Origin: Variovorax sp. J2L1-78
GTDB lineage: Bacteria; Pseudomonadota; Gammaproteobacteria; Burkholderiales; Burkholderiaceae_C
Direction: 5' to 3'
DNA: 64,000 nucleotides
Assembly (NCBI RefSeq): GCF_030317205.1
Contig: NZ_JASZYB010000001.1
Location: forward strand, 620,001 to 684,000
Positions 18,129 through 28,600 of the stretch are shown piece after piece. The position numbers and the translations under genes were made by a program. The notes beneath the pieces were generated by a model. That model saw only the letters and a program-made list of their open reading frames with translations. It did no database searches and was not told where the DNA came from. How positions within the stretch are numbered: the stretch's first letter is position 1; every line of letters starts with the position of its first letter.

Positions 18129-19309
18129 CCGGCCAGCGTCTTGAGCCGCGCGATCGCTTCTTCGAGGTGCGCCATCGAACTGGCGGTCGAGAAGCGGACG
18201 AAGCGCGCAGTCTCGGCCGTGCCGAAGTCGCGGCCCGGCGTGACGGCGACGTGCGCGCGCTTCATCACCTCGAAGGCGAAGTCCCAGCTGCCCTCGATGC
18301 CGAGCTTGCGCGCGAAGGCGGAGCAATCCGCCCAGGCGTAGAAGGCACCGTCGGGCACAACGGGCACCGTCAGGCCCAGGGCGTTCAGCTGCGGGATGAA
18401 CCAGTCGCGCCGGGCCTTGAATTCGGCGCGGCGGCGTTCGTACTCGACGATGCTCTCGGCCTCGAAGCAGGCGAGCGCCGCGTACTGCGCGACCGTGCTG
18501 GCGCAGATGAACAGGTTCTGCGCGAGCCGCTCGACCGCCGGGACGATCGCGTCCGGCACCACCAGCCAGCCCAGGCGCCAGCCGGTCATGTTGAAGTACT
18601 TGCTGAAGCTGTTGATGCTGATGACCTGGTCGTCGATGGCCAGCGCGGTCTGGCCGAACAGGTCGTCGTGCGAGAGGCCCAGGTAGATCTCGTCGATCAG
18701 CGTGATACCGCCGTGCCTGGCCACCACCTCGTGGATACGGCGCAGCTCGTCGGGCGCGATCGAGGTGCCGGTGGGGTTGGACGGCGACGCCAGCAGCACG
18801 CCGCGCGTCCTGTCGGTCCAGGCGGCCTCGACCTTGGCGGCGCTCAGCTGGAAGCGCTCGGCGGCGGTGGTCGGCACGAGGACGGCGGTGCCCTCGGCGG
18901 CCGTCACGAAATGCCGGTTACAGGGGTAGCTGGGGTCGGGCAGCAGGATCTCGTCGCCAGCCTCGATGAGGGCCAGGCAGGCCAGCTGCAATGCGGCGGA
19001 TGCGCCGGCGGTGATCACGATGCGACGGGCCGGCACTTCGACATTGAAGCGCTGGCGGTACCAATCGCTGATGCGCTCGCGCAGCAGGTCGAGCCCGGTC
19101 GCCTGCGTGTACTGCGTGGCGCCGGCACGCACCGCACGCACGGCCGCTTCCTGCACCAGCGGCGGCGCGGTGAAGTCCGGCTCGCCGATGTTCAGGAAGA
19201 TCATCGGGCGGTCGGTGGCTGCCACTTCGCGCGCCAGCGCGCCGGCCGCCTTGGCGACCTCCATCACATAGAAGGGTTCGATCTTCTCGGCGCGCGAAGA
19301 GATCCTCAT
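18125..19309 (-). CDS. Class I/II PLP-dependent aminotransferase
   Basis: 394-aa fold-type I aminotransferase. The PLP-lysine lies in [18 protein letters not shown] near residue 238. The upstream [11 protein letters not shown] and [15 protein letters not shown] segments carry the Asn and Asp/Tyr that hold the cofactor, and RFVRFS near the C-terminus gives the carboxylate-binding Arg. Substrate is unknown; homologues are annotated as aspartate/alanine-type aminotransferases. It is embedded between nusB and ybgC with ATGA overlaps on both sides, so it is co-translated with genes of unrelated function. Confidence 0.9.
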   Translation of the reverse strand: MRISSRAEKIEPFYVMEVAKAAGALAREVAATDRPMIFLNIGEPDFTAPPLVQEAAVRAVRAGATQYTQATGLDLLRERISDWYRQRFNVEVPARRIVITAGASAALQLACLALIEAGDEILLPDPSYPCNRHFVTAAEGTAVLVPTTAAERFQLSAAKVEAAWTDRTRGVLLASPSNPTGTSIAPDELRRIHEVVARHGGITLIDEIYLGLSHDDLFGQTALAIDDQVISINSFSKYFNMTGWRLGWLVVPDAIVPAVERLAQNLFICASTVAQYAALACFEAESIVEYERRRAEFKARRDWFIPQLNALGLTVPVVPDGAFYAWADCSAFARKLGIEGSWDFAFEVMKRAHVAVTPGRDFGTAETARFVRFSTASSMAHLEEAIARLKTLAG

Positions 19310-19842
19310 GCGCGCGCCTTCCCCGATGCGCGGTCCGCTTCGACCTCCAGGCTGCGCAGCTGTGGCGCCAGGCCGTTGAGCACGGCGTTGACGTACTTGT
19401 GGCCGTCGGTGCCGCCGAACTCCTTGGCGAGCTCGATGCATTCGTTGAGTACCACGCGCCATGGCACGTCGAGGCAGTGCTTGAACTCGTAGACGCCGAT
19501 CCACATCACGGCATGTTCGACAGGCGAGATCTCGGCCAGCTTGCGGTCGAGCAGCGGCACGATCATCGCGTCGAGTTCGACTTCTTCGCGGATCGAGCCG
19601 TGCAGCAGGGCGTCGTAGTGCGCCGCGTCGGCCTTGTGGAAGCCGGCCAGGTCGCGCGTGAAATGGTCGATGTCGGTCGGGTCGTTGCGGCCCACCAGGT
19701 GCTGGTAGAGCGCCTGGAGGGCGAACTCGCGCGAGCGGCTGCGGTTGGACTTGGCCGCGGCCTTGCGGGCGCCGGTGGCGGTCAGGCCGGTACGGGTCTG
19801 GCGCGTCTTGGCGCTGGGTTCTTTGGGGGAGGAGTCGGTCAT
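19306..19842 (-). CDS. nusB: Transcription antitermination factor NusB
   Basis: 178-aa all-helical NusB, which binds boxA with NusE (S10) during rRNA antitermination. The body matches the family: [15 protein letters not shown] near residue 36, [11 protein letters not shown] and [27 protein letters not shown]. The first 35 residues are a polar, basic extension, common in Burkholderiales NusB. It overlaps ribH and the aminotransferase by 4 bases each. The ribH-nusB pairing is widespread in bacteria. Confidence 0.97.
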   Translation of the reverse strand: MTDSSPKEPSAKTRQTRTGLTATGARKAAAKSNRSRSREFALQALYQHLVGRNDPTDIDHFTRDLAGFHKADAAHYDALLHGSIREEVELDAMIVPLLDRKLAEISPVEHAVMWIGVYEFKHCLDVPWRVVLNECIELAKEFGGTDGHKYVNAVLNGLAPQLRSLEVEADRASGKARA

Positions 19843-20303
19843 TTGAGCGTTGCCAAGAGGCGCGCCATCTCGACGGCGACCCGGGCCGCGTCGCGACCCT
19901 TGTCGGTCTGCCGCGCAACGGCCTGTTCGAGGTTGTCTGTGGTGAGGATCGCGTTGGCGATCGGCAGGTGCGCGTCGAGCGCGACGCGGCTGACGCTCGC
20001 GCCGGATTCGTTCGCGACGAGCTCGAAGTGGTAGGTCTCGCCGCGGATGATGCAGCCGAGCGCGACGAGCGCGTGGTAGCCGCCGCGCCGCGCCATGGCC
20101 TGCAACACGATGGGTACTTCGAGGGCCCCCGGGACCTGGACATGGTCGACGTCGCCCTCGGCCACGCCCAGGGCGGCGAGTTCGGCCAGGCAGGCCGAGG
20201 CCAGCGCGTCGGTGATGTCCGCGTTGAAACGCGCCTGGACGACGCCGATGCGCAGGCCCTTGCCGTCGAGTGGCGCTTCGGCGCCCTTGTTTGCATGAAG
20301 CAC
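19839..20303 (-). CDS. ribH: 6,7-dimethyl-8-ribityllumazine synthase
   Basis: 154-aa lumazine synthase, the penultimate step of riboflavin synthesis, joining the DHBP product of RibB with the ribitylaminouracil made downstream of RibD. Family motifs seen are [24 protein letters not shown] and [14 protein letters not shown] with the catalytic His. It forms icosahedral or pentameric shells in other bacteria. It starts 4 bases after ribBA and overlaps nusB by 4 bases. Confidence 0.97.
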   Translation of the reverse strand: MLHANKGAEAPLDGKGLRIGVVQARFNADITDALASACLAELAALGVAEGDVDHVQVPGALEVPIVLQAMARRGGYHALVALGCIIRGETYHFELVANESGASVSRVALDAHLPIANAILTTDNLEQAVARQTDKGRDAARVAVEMARLLATLK

Positions 20304-20307
20304 GATG

Positions 20308-21462
20308 TCAGTCCTTGTGGATGTAGCCGGTGATCTCGATGCCGTAGCCGGCCGCCATGCTGGGCATGCGGCGCGGCGTGCCCAGCAGTTGCATCTTGTG
20401 CACGCCGCATGCGCGCAGGATCTGCGCGCCCACGCCGTAACTGCGCAGGTCCATGCGGCCGCGCTCGGGGGCCTGCGCGGGGCGCGCGGTGCCGTCGAAC
20501 TGGGCCAGCAGGTCTTCGCCGGTCTCGCCGCAGTTCAGCAGCACGGCGACGCCCTTGTTCTGCGCTGCGATGTAGGCGAGGCTGGCGTCCAGGCTCCAGG
20601 AATGCAGCGAACGGTTGACTTCCAGCGCATCGAGTACCGACAGCGGCTCGTGCACGCGCACTGCGACCGTCTCGTCTGCGCCCCAGCTGCCGCGCACCAG
20701 CGCCAGGTGCACGCCGTTGCTGGGCTTGTCCTGGAACGCGTAGGCGGTGAAGCCGCCCCAGGCCGTCTGGATCTCACGGCAGCCGACCTTCTGCACCAGC
20801 GTTTCGGTGCGGCTGCGGTGCTCGATCAGGGCGGCGATGGTGCCGATCTTGAGGCCATGTTCGGCGGCGAAGATCTGCAGGTCGGGCAGGCGCGCCATCG
20901 TGCCGTCCTCGTTCATCACCTCGCAGATCACCGAGGCGGGCGAGCAGCCGGCCATGGCGGCCAGGTCGCAGCCGGCTTCGGTGTGGCCGGCGCGCATCAG
21001 CACGCCGCCGTCGACCGCCTGCAGCGGGAAGATGTGGCCTGGCTGTACCAGGTCGGCCGCCACGGCGTCGCGCGCGACCGCCGCCTGCACGGTGCGGGCG
21101 CGGTCGGCGGCGGAAATGCCGGTCGTCACGCCTTCGGCGGCTTCGATCGACACCGTGAAGGCGGTCGAATGCTTGGCGCCGTTGCGCGCCACCATCGGCG
21201 GCAGGTTGAGCCGCTCGCACATCTCGCGCGACAGGGTCAGGCAGATCAGGCCGCGCGCATGGCGTGCCATGAAGTTGATCGACTCGGCCGTGATGTGGTC
21301 GGCCGCGATGACGATGTCGCCTTCGTTCTCGCGGTCTTCCTCGTCCACCAGGATGACCATACGGCCGGCGGCGAGCTCGGCCACGATCTCGCTCACGGGG
21401 GAGATGGGCGCGGGTGTGCGTCCGTTGCGGGTGCCCGCGATGGGCGTGACGGAGGCGTTCAT
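20308..21462 (-). CDS. ribBA: DHBP synthase with degenerate GTP cyclohydrolase II domain (RibBA-like, RibBX type)
   Basis: 384-aa fusion. The N-terminal RibB half (about 20-225) is intact, with [10 protein letters not shown] and GHTEAGCDL, so it should make 3,4-dihydroxy-2-butanone 4-phosphate from ribulose 5-phosphate. The C-terminal half aligns with GTP cyclohydrolase II but lacks the zinc-binding cysteines: where RibA has a C-x10-C-x-C pattern, this protein reads [23 protein letters not shown] cyclohydrolase II activity is therefore unlikely, and a separate ribA is expected elsewhere. Such proteins are called RibBX in Shewanella and others. It overlaps ribE (ATGA). Confidence 0.9.
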   Translation of the reverse strand: MNASVTPIAGTRNGRTPAPISPVSEIVAELAAGRMVILVDEEDRENEGDIVIAADHITAESINFMARHARGLICLTLSREMCERLNLPPMVARNGAKHSTAFTVSIEAAEGVTTGISAADRARTVQAAVARDAVAADLVQPGHIFPLQAVDGGVLMRAGHTEAGCDLAAMAGCSPASVICEVMNEDGTMARLPDLQIFAAEHGLKIGTIAALIEHRSRTETLVQKVGCREIQTAWGGFTAYAFQDKPSNGVHLALVRGSWGADETVAVRVHEPLSVLDALEVNRSLHSWSLDASLAYIAAQNKGVAVLLNCGETGEDLLAQFDGTARPAQAPERGRMDLRSYGVGAQILRACGVHKMQLLGTPRRMPSMAAGYGIEITGYIHKD

Positions 21463-22112
21463 GGGGTGCTGTCTTTCTGCGGAACGGGGAGGGCGCCGGC
21501 CTGGAGCATGCGCTCCACGTAGCGCGCCACGGTGTCGATCTCGAGGTTCACCGCGCTGCCTTCCTTCAAGGTGCCGAGCGAGGTGTTCTCCACCGTGTGG
21601 GGGATGAGGTTGATGCTGATCTCGCTGCCCTCGGCGTTGTCGGTCACGGTGTTCACCGTCAGGCTCACGCCGTTGATGGTGATCGAGCCCTTGTACGCCA
21701 GAAAGCGGGCCAGCGCCTGCGGCGCCAGGATGCGCAGTTCCCAGCTTTCGCCGACGGGTGCGAAGCGGGTCACGCGGCCGATGCCGTCGACGTGGCCCGA
21801 GACGATGTGCCCGCCCAGCCGATCGTTCGCGCGCAGCGCCTTCTCGAGGTTGACCGACGCACTTTCCTCGGCGAGACCTGCCGTCTTGTCGAGCGATTCG
21901 GCCGAGATGTCGATGGTGAACTGCTGTTGCGCCGGGTCGAGCGAGGTGACCGTCATGCAGGCGCCGTTCAGGGCGATGCTGTCGCCGAGGCCGACGTCGT
22001 CGAGGTAGCCCGGCGGTACGGCGATGCTGAGTCGCTTGCCGTGGGAGGAGGAGCTTCCGAGGTTGCGTACGGCGGCGATGCGCCCCACGCCGGTGATGAT
22101 GCCGGTGAACAT
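21459..22112 (-). CDS. ribE: Riboflavin synthase alpha subunit
   Basis: 217-aa riboflavin synthase, which dismutates two lumazine molecules to riboflavin. Two lumazine-binding repeats are visible: MFTGIITGVGRI with GDSIALNGACMTV in the first half, and GHIVSGHVDGIGRV with ITINGVSLTVN in the second. It lies 49 bases after ribD and overlaps ribBA by 4 bases. Confidence 0.97.
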   Translation of the reverse strand: MFTGIITGVGRIAAVRNLGSSSSHGKRLSIAVPPGYLDDVGLGDSIALNGACMTVTSLDPAQQQFTIDISAESLDKTAGLAEESASVNLEKALRANDRLGGHIVSGHVDGIGRVTRFAPVGESWELRILAPQALARFLAYKGSITINGVSLTVNTVTDNAEGSEISINLIPHTVENTSLGTLKEGSAVNLEIDTVARYVERMLQAGALPVPQKDSTP

Positions 22113-22161
22113 TCCCGCATTTTCGCAGAGAACGCGAAGGCGCTCCCCGGACGCCCGGCGC

Positions 22162-23292
22162 TCAGAACGAATCGTGTCCCTGCACCCGCGCGAGGATCCG
22201 CAGGTCGGGCCCGAAACGGTCGACCGAATGGAAGTCCAGGGCGAGGGCGTCGGCCAGCGCCGTCAGCGGGCCACCGGCATGGGGCTGGCTCGCCATCCCG
22301 AAGCCATCGCCCAGGAACTTGGGCGCCAGGTACACCAGCAGTTCGTCGACCAGGCCTTCACGCATCAGCGAGCCGTTGAGCTTGTGGCCGGCCTCCACGT
22401 GCAGTTCGTTGACCTCCCGCATGGCCAGGTCGCGCAGCATGGCGGCCAGGTCGACCTTGCCGTCGGTGTTGGCCAGGACCGTCACCGTGGCGCCTTTGGC
22501 CTCCAGCGCCGCGGCGAGGGCCTCGTCGCGGCGGGCCGCGTAGATCCAGACCTGGCGGCCGGGAATGTCGAACAGCCGGGCGCCGGGGGGCGTCTGGAGC
22601 CGGCTGTCGACGATCACCAGGTTCGGTTGGCGGGGCGTTTCGATCCCGCGCACATCGAGGCGCGGGTCGTCTTCGATCAGCGTGCCGACGCCGGTCAGCA
22701 CGGCGCTGGCCCGTGCGCGCCAGGCATGGCCGTCGGTCCGGGCGGCATCGCCGGTGATCCACTGGCTCGCGCCGTTGGGGAGGGCCGTCTTGCCATCCAG
22801 CGAGGCCGCGGTCTTCATGCGGACCCAGGGCGTCCTGCGGACCATGCGACTGAAGAAGCCGAGGTTGAGTTCGCGCGATTCGACCGCGCCGGGCCCGACC
22901 TCGACGTCGACCCCGGCGGCGCGCAGGCGCGCAAAGCCATTGCCACCCACGAGCGGGTTCGGGTCCGCGATGGACGCCACGACCCGGCGGATACCGGCGG
23001 CGATCAGCGCGTCGCAGCACGGGCCGGTGCGGCCGTGGTGCGAGCAGGGCTCCAGCGTGACGTAGGCGGTCGCCCCCTCGACCGACAGGCCGTGCGCCGC
23101 CGCATCGCGCAACGCCATCACTTCGGCATGCGGGCCGCCGACGGGCTGGGTGTGGCCGGTGCCGAGGATGCGGCCGTGGGCATCGGTCAGAACGCAGCCG
23201 ACGCGGGGATTGGGGTCCGTCATCAGGAGGCTGTCGAGAGCGAGACGGTGCGCGTGTGCGCTTCGGGCGGCGTCTTCGGGAGTGAGCGGCAT
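22162..23292 (-). CDS. ribD: Bifunctional diaminohydroxyphosphoribosylaminopyrimidine deaminase / reductase
   Basis: 376-aa two-domain enzyme for steps two and three of riboflavin synthesis. The N-terminal CDA-fold deaminase has the zinc set PHAEVMAL and EPCSHHGRTGPCC. The C-terminal NADPH reductase includes MKTAASLDGKTA, WITGDAARTDGH and the VNELHVEAGHKLNGSL segment. The ATG at 23292 is chosen from the start of homology; ribosome site is weak. It is first in the ten-gene convoy. The 204-base divergent region shared with pilV shows no FMN riboswitch. Confidence 0.96.
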   Translation of the reverse strand: MPLTPEDAARSAHAHRLALDSLLMTDPNPRVGCVLTDAHGRILGTGHTQPVGGPHAEVMALRDAAAHGLSVEGATAYVTLEPCSHHGRTGPCCDALIAAGIRRVVASIADPNPLVGGNGFARLRAAGVDVEVGPGAVESRELNLGFFSRMVRRTPWVRMKTAASLDGKTALPNGASQWITGDAARTDGHAWRARASAVLTGVGTLIEDDPRLDVRGIETPRQPNLVIVDSRLQTPPGARLFDIPGRQVWIYAARRDEALAAALEAKGATVTVLANTDGKVDLAAMLRDLAMREVNELHVEAGHKLNGSLMREGLVDELLVYLAPKFLGDGFGMASQPHAGGPLTALADALALDFHSVDRFGPDLRILARVQGHDSF

Positions 23293-23496
23293 GAGGGGAA
23301 GAGGTGGGGGTGGTGCGTTGGATCTTCGCGTGGCGCAGCGGCGCGAGAAATTGCACGAGCGGTCTTTCGAATCATACGAGCGGTAGCGCTGCACGGGATG
23401 AACGGCGCACGACCGGCCTTGGCGCAAACCTAGACTTCGCAAAACGACTGCGCGGGGCCTCTGCCTGCGACAGATCGACATCAGGGAGTGAAAGGT

Positions 23497-24093
23497 ATGG
23501 CGTCATCCAGGCGCGCCGAGGGGGGCTTTTCCCTGCTCGAGGTGCTGATCTCGATCGTCGTGCTCAGCATCGGGTTGCTGGGGGCGGTGGGCATGCTGCT
23601 GGCGGCCGTGCGCAGCACGAACGAATCGGGTTCGTTCACCACCGCCGTCAACCTGGTCCGCGAGCTGTCCGAGACAGCGCGGATCAACAAGAACATCGCA
23701 GCGCGCAACAACGCTGAGAACGCCTACGTCGTCGACGACTGGAAGAGCGGCGGCGCACTGCCCGGCGCGACCGAAACGGCCTGTATCGGCATGGCCGCGG
23801 CCTGCGGGGACAAGGCATTGGCCGCCTGGGACGTCCGTACCTGGCTGGAACGGGTCGACGCCACCTTGCCCGAGGCACGCGTCGCGGTCTGCTTCGACGA
23901 CAACCCGCCGGCCAAGGACGGCCACTACGCCTGGCCCTGCAGCAAGACCGGCCGCAACCTTGTCGTCAAGCTCGGCTGGACGCCTCGCATGCCCATGGAA
24001 GACGAGAAGGATCAGGCGAAGCGCCCGCCGCGCGTGGTCATGCAACTCATCCCCGGACAGGACTACGATGACTTCACGCCGAAGAGCTTCTGA
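23497..24093 (+). CDS. pilV: Type IV pilus minor pilin PilV
   Basis: 198-aa prepilin with a class III leader: short basic N-terminus, cleavage after GG, mature F at +1 and Glu at +5 (GFSLLEVLISIVVLSIG). Minor pilins PilV, PilW, PilX and FimT form the initiating tip complex with PilY1. ATG 23497 is preferred over the in-frame GTG at 23488 because AGGGAG sits 8 bases upstream. The C-terminal domain has several cysteines. It opens the pilin operon and overlaps pilW by 26 bases. Confidence 0.9.
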   Translation: MASSRRAEGGFSLLEVLISIVVLSIGLLGAVGMLLAAVRSTNESGSFTTAVNLVRELSETARINKNIAARNNAENAYVVDDWKSGGALPGATETACIGMAAACGDKALAAWDVRTWLERVDATLPEARVAVCFDDNPPAKDGHYAWPCSKTGRNLVVKLGWTPRMPMEDEKDQAKRPPRVVMQLIPGQDYDDFTPKSF

Positions 24094-25045
24094 GGGCCGT
24101 CGCGGCACGCAGTGCGGGGTCACCCTGGTCGAACTGATGGTCGCGATGACCATCGGCCTCCTCGTGATCCTTGCGGCGAGCATCGCCTTCCTGGCCGGCA
24201 AGAAGCTCTTCAACGCCGACGCCGACGTTCAGGCCACCCAGGATTCGCTGCGCTTTGCCCGCTACGTCGTGCAGAGCGTGGTGCGCCAGGCCGGCTATGC
24301 CGACTACGCGCCGGACCGGCTGAGCGACGGTGTCGCGGTGATCGCAAGCAATGCGGTGCTCCTGGGCAACGGTGCCGGGACCGACGAGCTCAATGTCGTC
24401 GGTGCGACCAATGCGACGGTCAAGAGCAACGACGGCAGCATCGGCGCCCACGATACCGACGACAAGGCACAGAACGATTCGCTCCTGGTCCGCTTCTTCG
24501 GCCGCAGCAAGGCCGACGCGGACGTCGCCGACGACACGATCATCGACTGCCTGGGGCATCCCCAGAAAGGGCCGTCTGCCACGCCGACAGCCGCCGATCG
24601 TGTCTGGAGCTTCTTCTATGTGTCGGTCGGCAGCGACGACGTGCCCGCCCTCTACTGCAAATTTCGGACGAAAGCAGGAGGTTTCCACTCGGAGCAACTG
24701 GCCCGCGGCGTCGAGAAATTCAAGGTCGTCTACGGCTACGACGGCGATGGCGACAGCGTGCCGGAAACCTGGCTCGATGCCAAGGCGATCGATGCCCGCG
24801 CCAAAGCCGCCGGGACGCAGGTCAGCGTCGAGTGGCGGAAGGTCGTCGCGGTGCGCGTGGGCATCGTCGTGCGCAGCGATCGTGCGAATGGCGACCTGAA
24901 GAAGATCGAAGGGCAGTCCTACACGCTGTACCCGCTCGGTCCGGCGTTCAAGGACGTGGCTTTCGAGCCGCCGGACGATGGTCGCTTCCGGTCCGTCGCG
25001 ACGTTCACGCTGATGCTGCGCAACGTGGTGAAGGACCCGGCATGA
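24068..25045 (+). CDS. pilW: Type IV pilus minor pilin PilW
   Basis: 325-aa prepilin. Class III leader MTSRRRASEGRRGTQCG with cleavage before VTLVELMVAMTIG (Glu +5 present). The large C-terminal domain (about 290 aa) is typical of PilW. The start lies inside the end of pilV, with AGGA upstream. The last four bases form an ATGA overlap with pilX. Its role is tip-complex assembly with PilV, PilX and PilY1 at the inner membrane. Confidence 0.9.
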   Translation: MTSRRRASEGRRGTQCGVTLVELMVAMTIGLLVILAASIAFLAGKKLFNADADVQATQDSLRFARYVVQSVVRQAGYADYAPDRLSDGVAVIASNAVLLGNGAGTDELNVVGATNATVKSNDGSIGAHDTDDKAQNDSLLVRFFGRSKADADVADDTIIDCLGHPQKGPSATPTAADRVWSFFYVSVGSDDVPALYCKFRTKAGGFHSEQLARGVEKFKVVYGYDGDGDSVPETWLDAKAIDARAKAAGTQVSVEWRKVVAVRVGIVVRSDRANGDLKKIEGQSYTLYPLGPAFKDVAFEPPDDGRFRSVATFTLMLRNVVKDPA

Positions 25046-25683
25046 GCAGGTCCATCGCGCCCTCATTGCGACGTGATCGTTCGGGCGGCTTCTCCCTGAT
25101 CGTGGTATTGCTGCTCCTCGTGGTGGTCACCGTGCTCGGCGTGGGCGCCGCGCGGCTCTCGCTCGTGAACGAGCGCAGCGCTCGCAGCGACCGTGACCAG
25201 GAGATGGCGCTGCAGGCGGCCGAGGCCGCACTGGTCGATGCCGAACTGGACATCCTCGGCCCCAATGCGAACGCGGCATCCCGCCTCTGTCTCTTCAACA
25301 ACAAGGATGTCGCGCCCTTCGTGGAGGGGTGTGGCAGCAATACCAACCTGGGCCTCTGCGCGCCGAGCGCGCCGGGCACCACGCCCGCGTGGATGAAGGC
25401 CGATCTCTCGCCTGGCAGCAAGACCTCGGTCGCCTACGGCACCTTCACCGGCCAGACCTTTGTCGTCGGCAAGGGGGCAGCGCCGGCGGCCTTGCCGCGC
25501 TACATCGTCGAGGTCATGCGCAACAACGGGGGCTGGCAGGCCAACCGGCTGGAGAGTGCCCGCGCGGGCCAAGCCACCCACATCTTCCGCGTGACAGCCA
25601 TCGGCTTCGGCGTCGATACCGACACGCAGGTGGTCTTGCAGACCAACCTGTACAAGCCGGCCGTCAGTGCCGGCTGCCCTTGA
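25042..25683 (+). CDS. pilX: Type IV pilus minor pilin PilX
   Basis: 213-aa prepilin. After the leader, the mature N-terminus reads FSLIVVLLLLVVVTVLG, so position +5 is Val instead of Glu. Absence of Glu5 is a known feature of PilX/GspK-type pilins that cap the tip. The alpha-helix QEMALQAAEAALVDAELDI, the PilX_N region, supports the assignment. It overlaps pilW by ATGA and sits 12 bases before pilY1, its direct partner. Confidence 0.88.
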   Translation: MSRSIAPSLRRDRSGGFSLIVVLLLLVVVTVLGVGAARLSLVNERSARSDRDQEMALQAAEAALVDAELDILGPNANAASRLCLFNNKDVAPFVEGCGSNTNLGLCAPSAPGTTPAWMKADLSPGSKTSVAYGTFTGQTFVVGKGAAPAALPRYIVEVMRNNGGWQANRLESARAGQATHIFRVTAIGFGVDTDTQVVLQTNLYKPAVSAGCP

Positions 25684-25695
25684 GAGGACTTTCCC

Positions 25696-28600
25696 ATGTT
25701 CGAGATTCGACAAGGCGACCTGAAAGCCGCAGCCATGGCGATGGTGTTGTGGCTGTGCACGGCCACCCTGTTGGCGGGTGCCGCCCCCACGGCCCCGCTG
25801 CCGCCCGACGCCAGGCTGTCCGACGAGCCGCTGTTCTCCACCACCTCGCGGGTCAAGCCCAACATGGTGCTCGACCTGTCCGTGGAGTTTCCGACGACCG
25901 GCGCCGCCTATCGCGGCGACTTCGACATCACCAAGTCGTACATCGGCTATTGGGACCCGATGGGCTGCTACGACTACGTGCTGGCCGATCGCCAGTTCAA
26001 GCGGACGGCAAGCGCCAGCCTGTCCGGCAAGGCCATCGTCTGCGCGCAGCGATGGAGCGGGAACATGCTGAACTGGGCCGCATCGTCGGCCATCGACATG
26101 CTGCGCTACGCCATGACCGGCGGCGATCGCGTGGAGGACAGCACGACCAACACGGTGCTGCAGCGTGCGGTGTTGCAGGACAACTTCTACAACGCGGGCT
26201 TCAACTTTCCCGCGCGAGTCCTGGATGGCAATCTGGACAAGCTGACGCCGCTGTCGGGCACGTTGGGGGCCAACGGGAGCATCCGCATCGCGAACTGCCG
26301 CGACCAGCTGTTCATCGGCGCCACGTCCACCGGCAGCTGTACCAACCCGGGCACCGATCAACTTTATGGGCCCGCAGGAGCCGGCCCGTACTTCGCGCGC
26401 GTGCAAGTCTGCTCGTCCGTCGAAGGGCCGCTGCGCAGCGACCTCTGCGCCAAGCAGCCCAGCGGCTACTACAAGCCGGTCGGCACCATCCAGACGTATT
26501 CCGAGAAGATGCGCTTTGCCGCCTTCGGCTACCTGATGGACAACACCAACGCACGTTACGGCGGTGTGCTGCGCGCGCCGATGAAGTTCGCCGGCCCCAC
26601 CGCGGAGAACGCCAAGTTCGAGAAGATCGCCAACGAAGCTGCGGAGTGGGATGCGACCACCGGCGTGTTCGCCGCCAATCCTCTGGCCAGTACCGAAGGC
26701 TCAAGCGGTGTCGTGAACTACCTGAACCGCTTTGGCCGGACGGGGCGGGTCCCCGGCACCTACAAGACCCTCGACACCCTCGGCGAGCTGTACTACGAAT
26801 CGCTGCGGTACCTCCAGGGCCAAGCGCCCAGCCCACAAGCCACGGCCGGCATGACGGATGCGATGAAGGATGGCTTCCCGGTCTACAACGAGACCCCGAA
26901 GTGGGGCGGCGGCGCGCAGACCGGCTGGGACCCCGTGACCGCAAGCTGCCAGCGCAACTATGTCGTGGCGATCGGTGACCTGAACACCCACCACGAACAT
27001 TCGCTGCCTGGTTTGCACAACGATGGGCTGGATGGCTGGCCCTCCGGCTTTCGGGCCGCGGACCTGTCCAGACTGGAGCCCGACACGGCGTTGTGGTCCA
27101 GCGTCGTGGGGGCCTTCGAGAACGCGGAGACCCTCGGCTACACCGTGCCCGGTGGTCCAGCGGGGTTGACGACACGCGGTAACGAGGCCGGTCCGCGCGC
27201 CTACGAGTACAAGAACGGGACGCCGATCACATCGTCCAACATGGCCAGCCTGGACAGTGGGTCCGATCAAGGGGCGCTGGGGTGGGCGGGCCTGGCGTAT
27301 TGGGCGAACACGCAAAGGATTCGCGCCGACTATCCGGACGTTCGGGTGAAGACCTACACCATCGACGTCGACGAGGGGGGCGACGGAACGATCCGCCAGC
27401 GAAAGCGCGGCAGCGCCTACTACCTGGCTGCCAAGTACGGCGGCTTCGACGACAAGAACAAGGACGGGAACCCGTTCGTCACCGCGCCGGCCGCCGGCGA
27501 CAAAGAGCTGCTCTCGAACACCGAGTGGCAGTCCGGTGTGGACGACGACGGCCTGCCGAAGCCGGCGAACTACTTCCTGGCGAGCAAGCCCGACGAGATG
27601 ATCGCCGCGATTCGTCAGATCTTCGCCAAGGCGGGGGCTGCCAGCGGCACGATTGCGGGCGGTGCGCTGTCCGGCACCCGCGTCGCGGCGAGCGGCACGC
27701 GTGTCTACATCCCGCAACTGGACAGCACGCGCTGGTCGGGGTCGCTGCTGGCGTACCCGCTGAGCTACGACGCCAAGGCCGGCGCGGTGAGCAAGGCCGA
27801 CACGCCGACCTGGAGCGCGGGCAGCCTCCTGACCGCTGCGAACAAGCCGGAGGCACGAAAGATCTACACGCAGCTCGGCACCAGGGCCGGTGCGGAGTTC
27901 AACTGGACCGTGCTGGGCAGCGACAAAGCCCGGGCCGATGCCCTGAATGCGGAGCCTTTCTCGCAGACGGGTGCAAAGGACGATCTGGGCGAGAAGCGGG
28001 TGGCGTATCTGCGCGGCGATCGGCGCGCGGAAGCCGACAAGGTGGGTGGCATCTTCCGGGTGCGTGATTCGGTCATGGGCGACGTCGTCAACTCGACGCC
28101 GCTCCTGGTCGGTGCGCCCAGCGCCACGGTGCAGGGCGCGGGCTACGACGCCTTCATGACGGCCCACAAGGGCCGGCAGCATGCCGTGTACGTCGGCGCC
28201 AACGACGGCATGCTGCATGCCTTCGCCGCGGACAGCGGTGCCGAACTCTTCGCCTATGTGCCGGGCTCGCTGTACGCCAAGCTCGGGAGCTACACGTCGC
28301 CGGACTACATCCATCAGCCCTACGTCGACGGCAGCGCAGCCGCTGGTGAAGTGCAATTGGCGAATGGCACCTGGCGCACGGCGCTGGTGTCGGGCCTGGG
28401 TGGCGGTGGCCGTGGCGTTTTCGCACTCGACGTGACCGATCCGTCGGCGTTCGGTGCCAGCAGCGTCCTGTGGGAGTTCACCGGCGAGGATGACGCGGAC
28501 ATGGGCCATGTGACGCAAGCGCCGCGTCTGCTGAAATTCCGGACCGTTGCGGCCAAGGACGGCAAGCCGGCCGTCTATCGCTGGTTCGCTGTGGTGCCTT

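Noticed and set aside
23293..23496. FMN riboswitch upstream of ribD
   Set aside because: I looked for the conserved RFN segments on the minus strand and found none.
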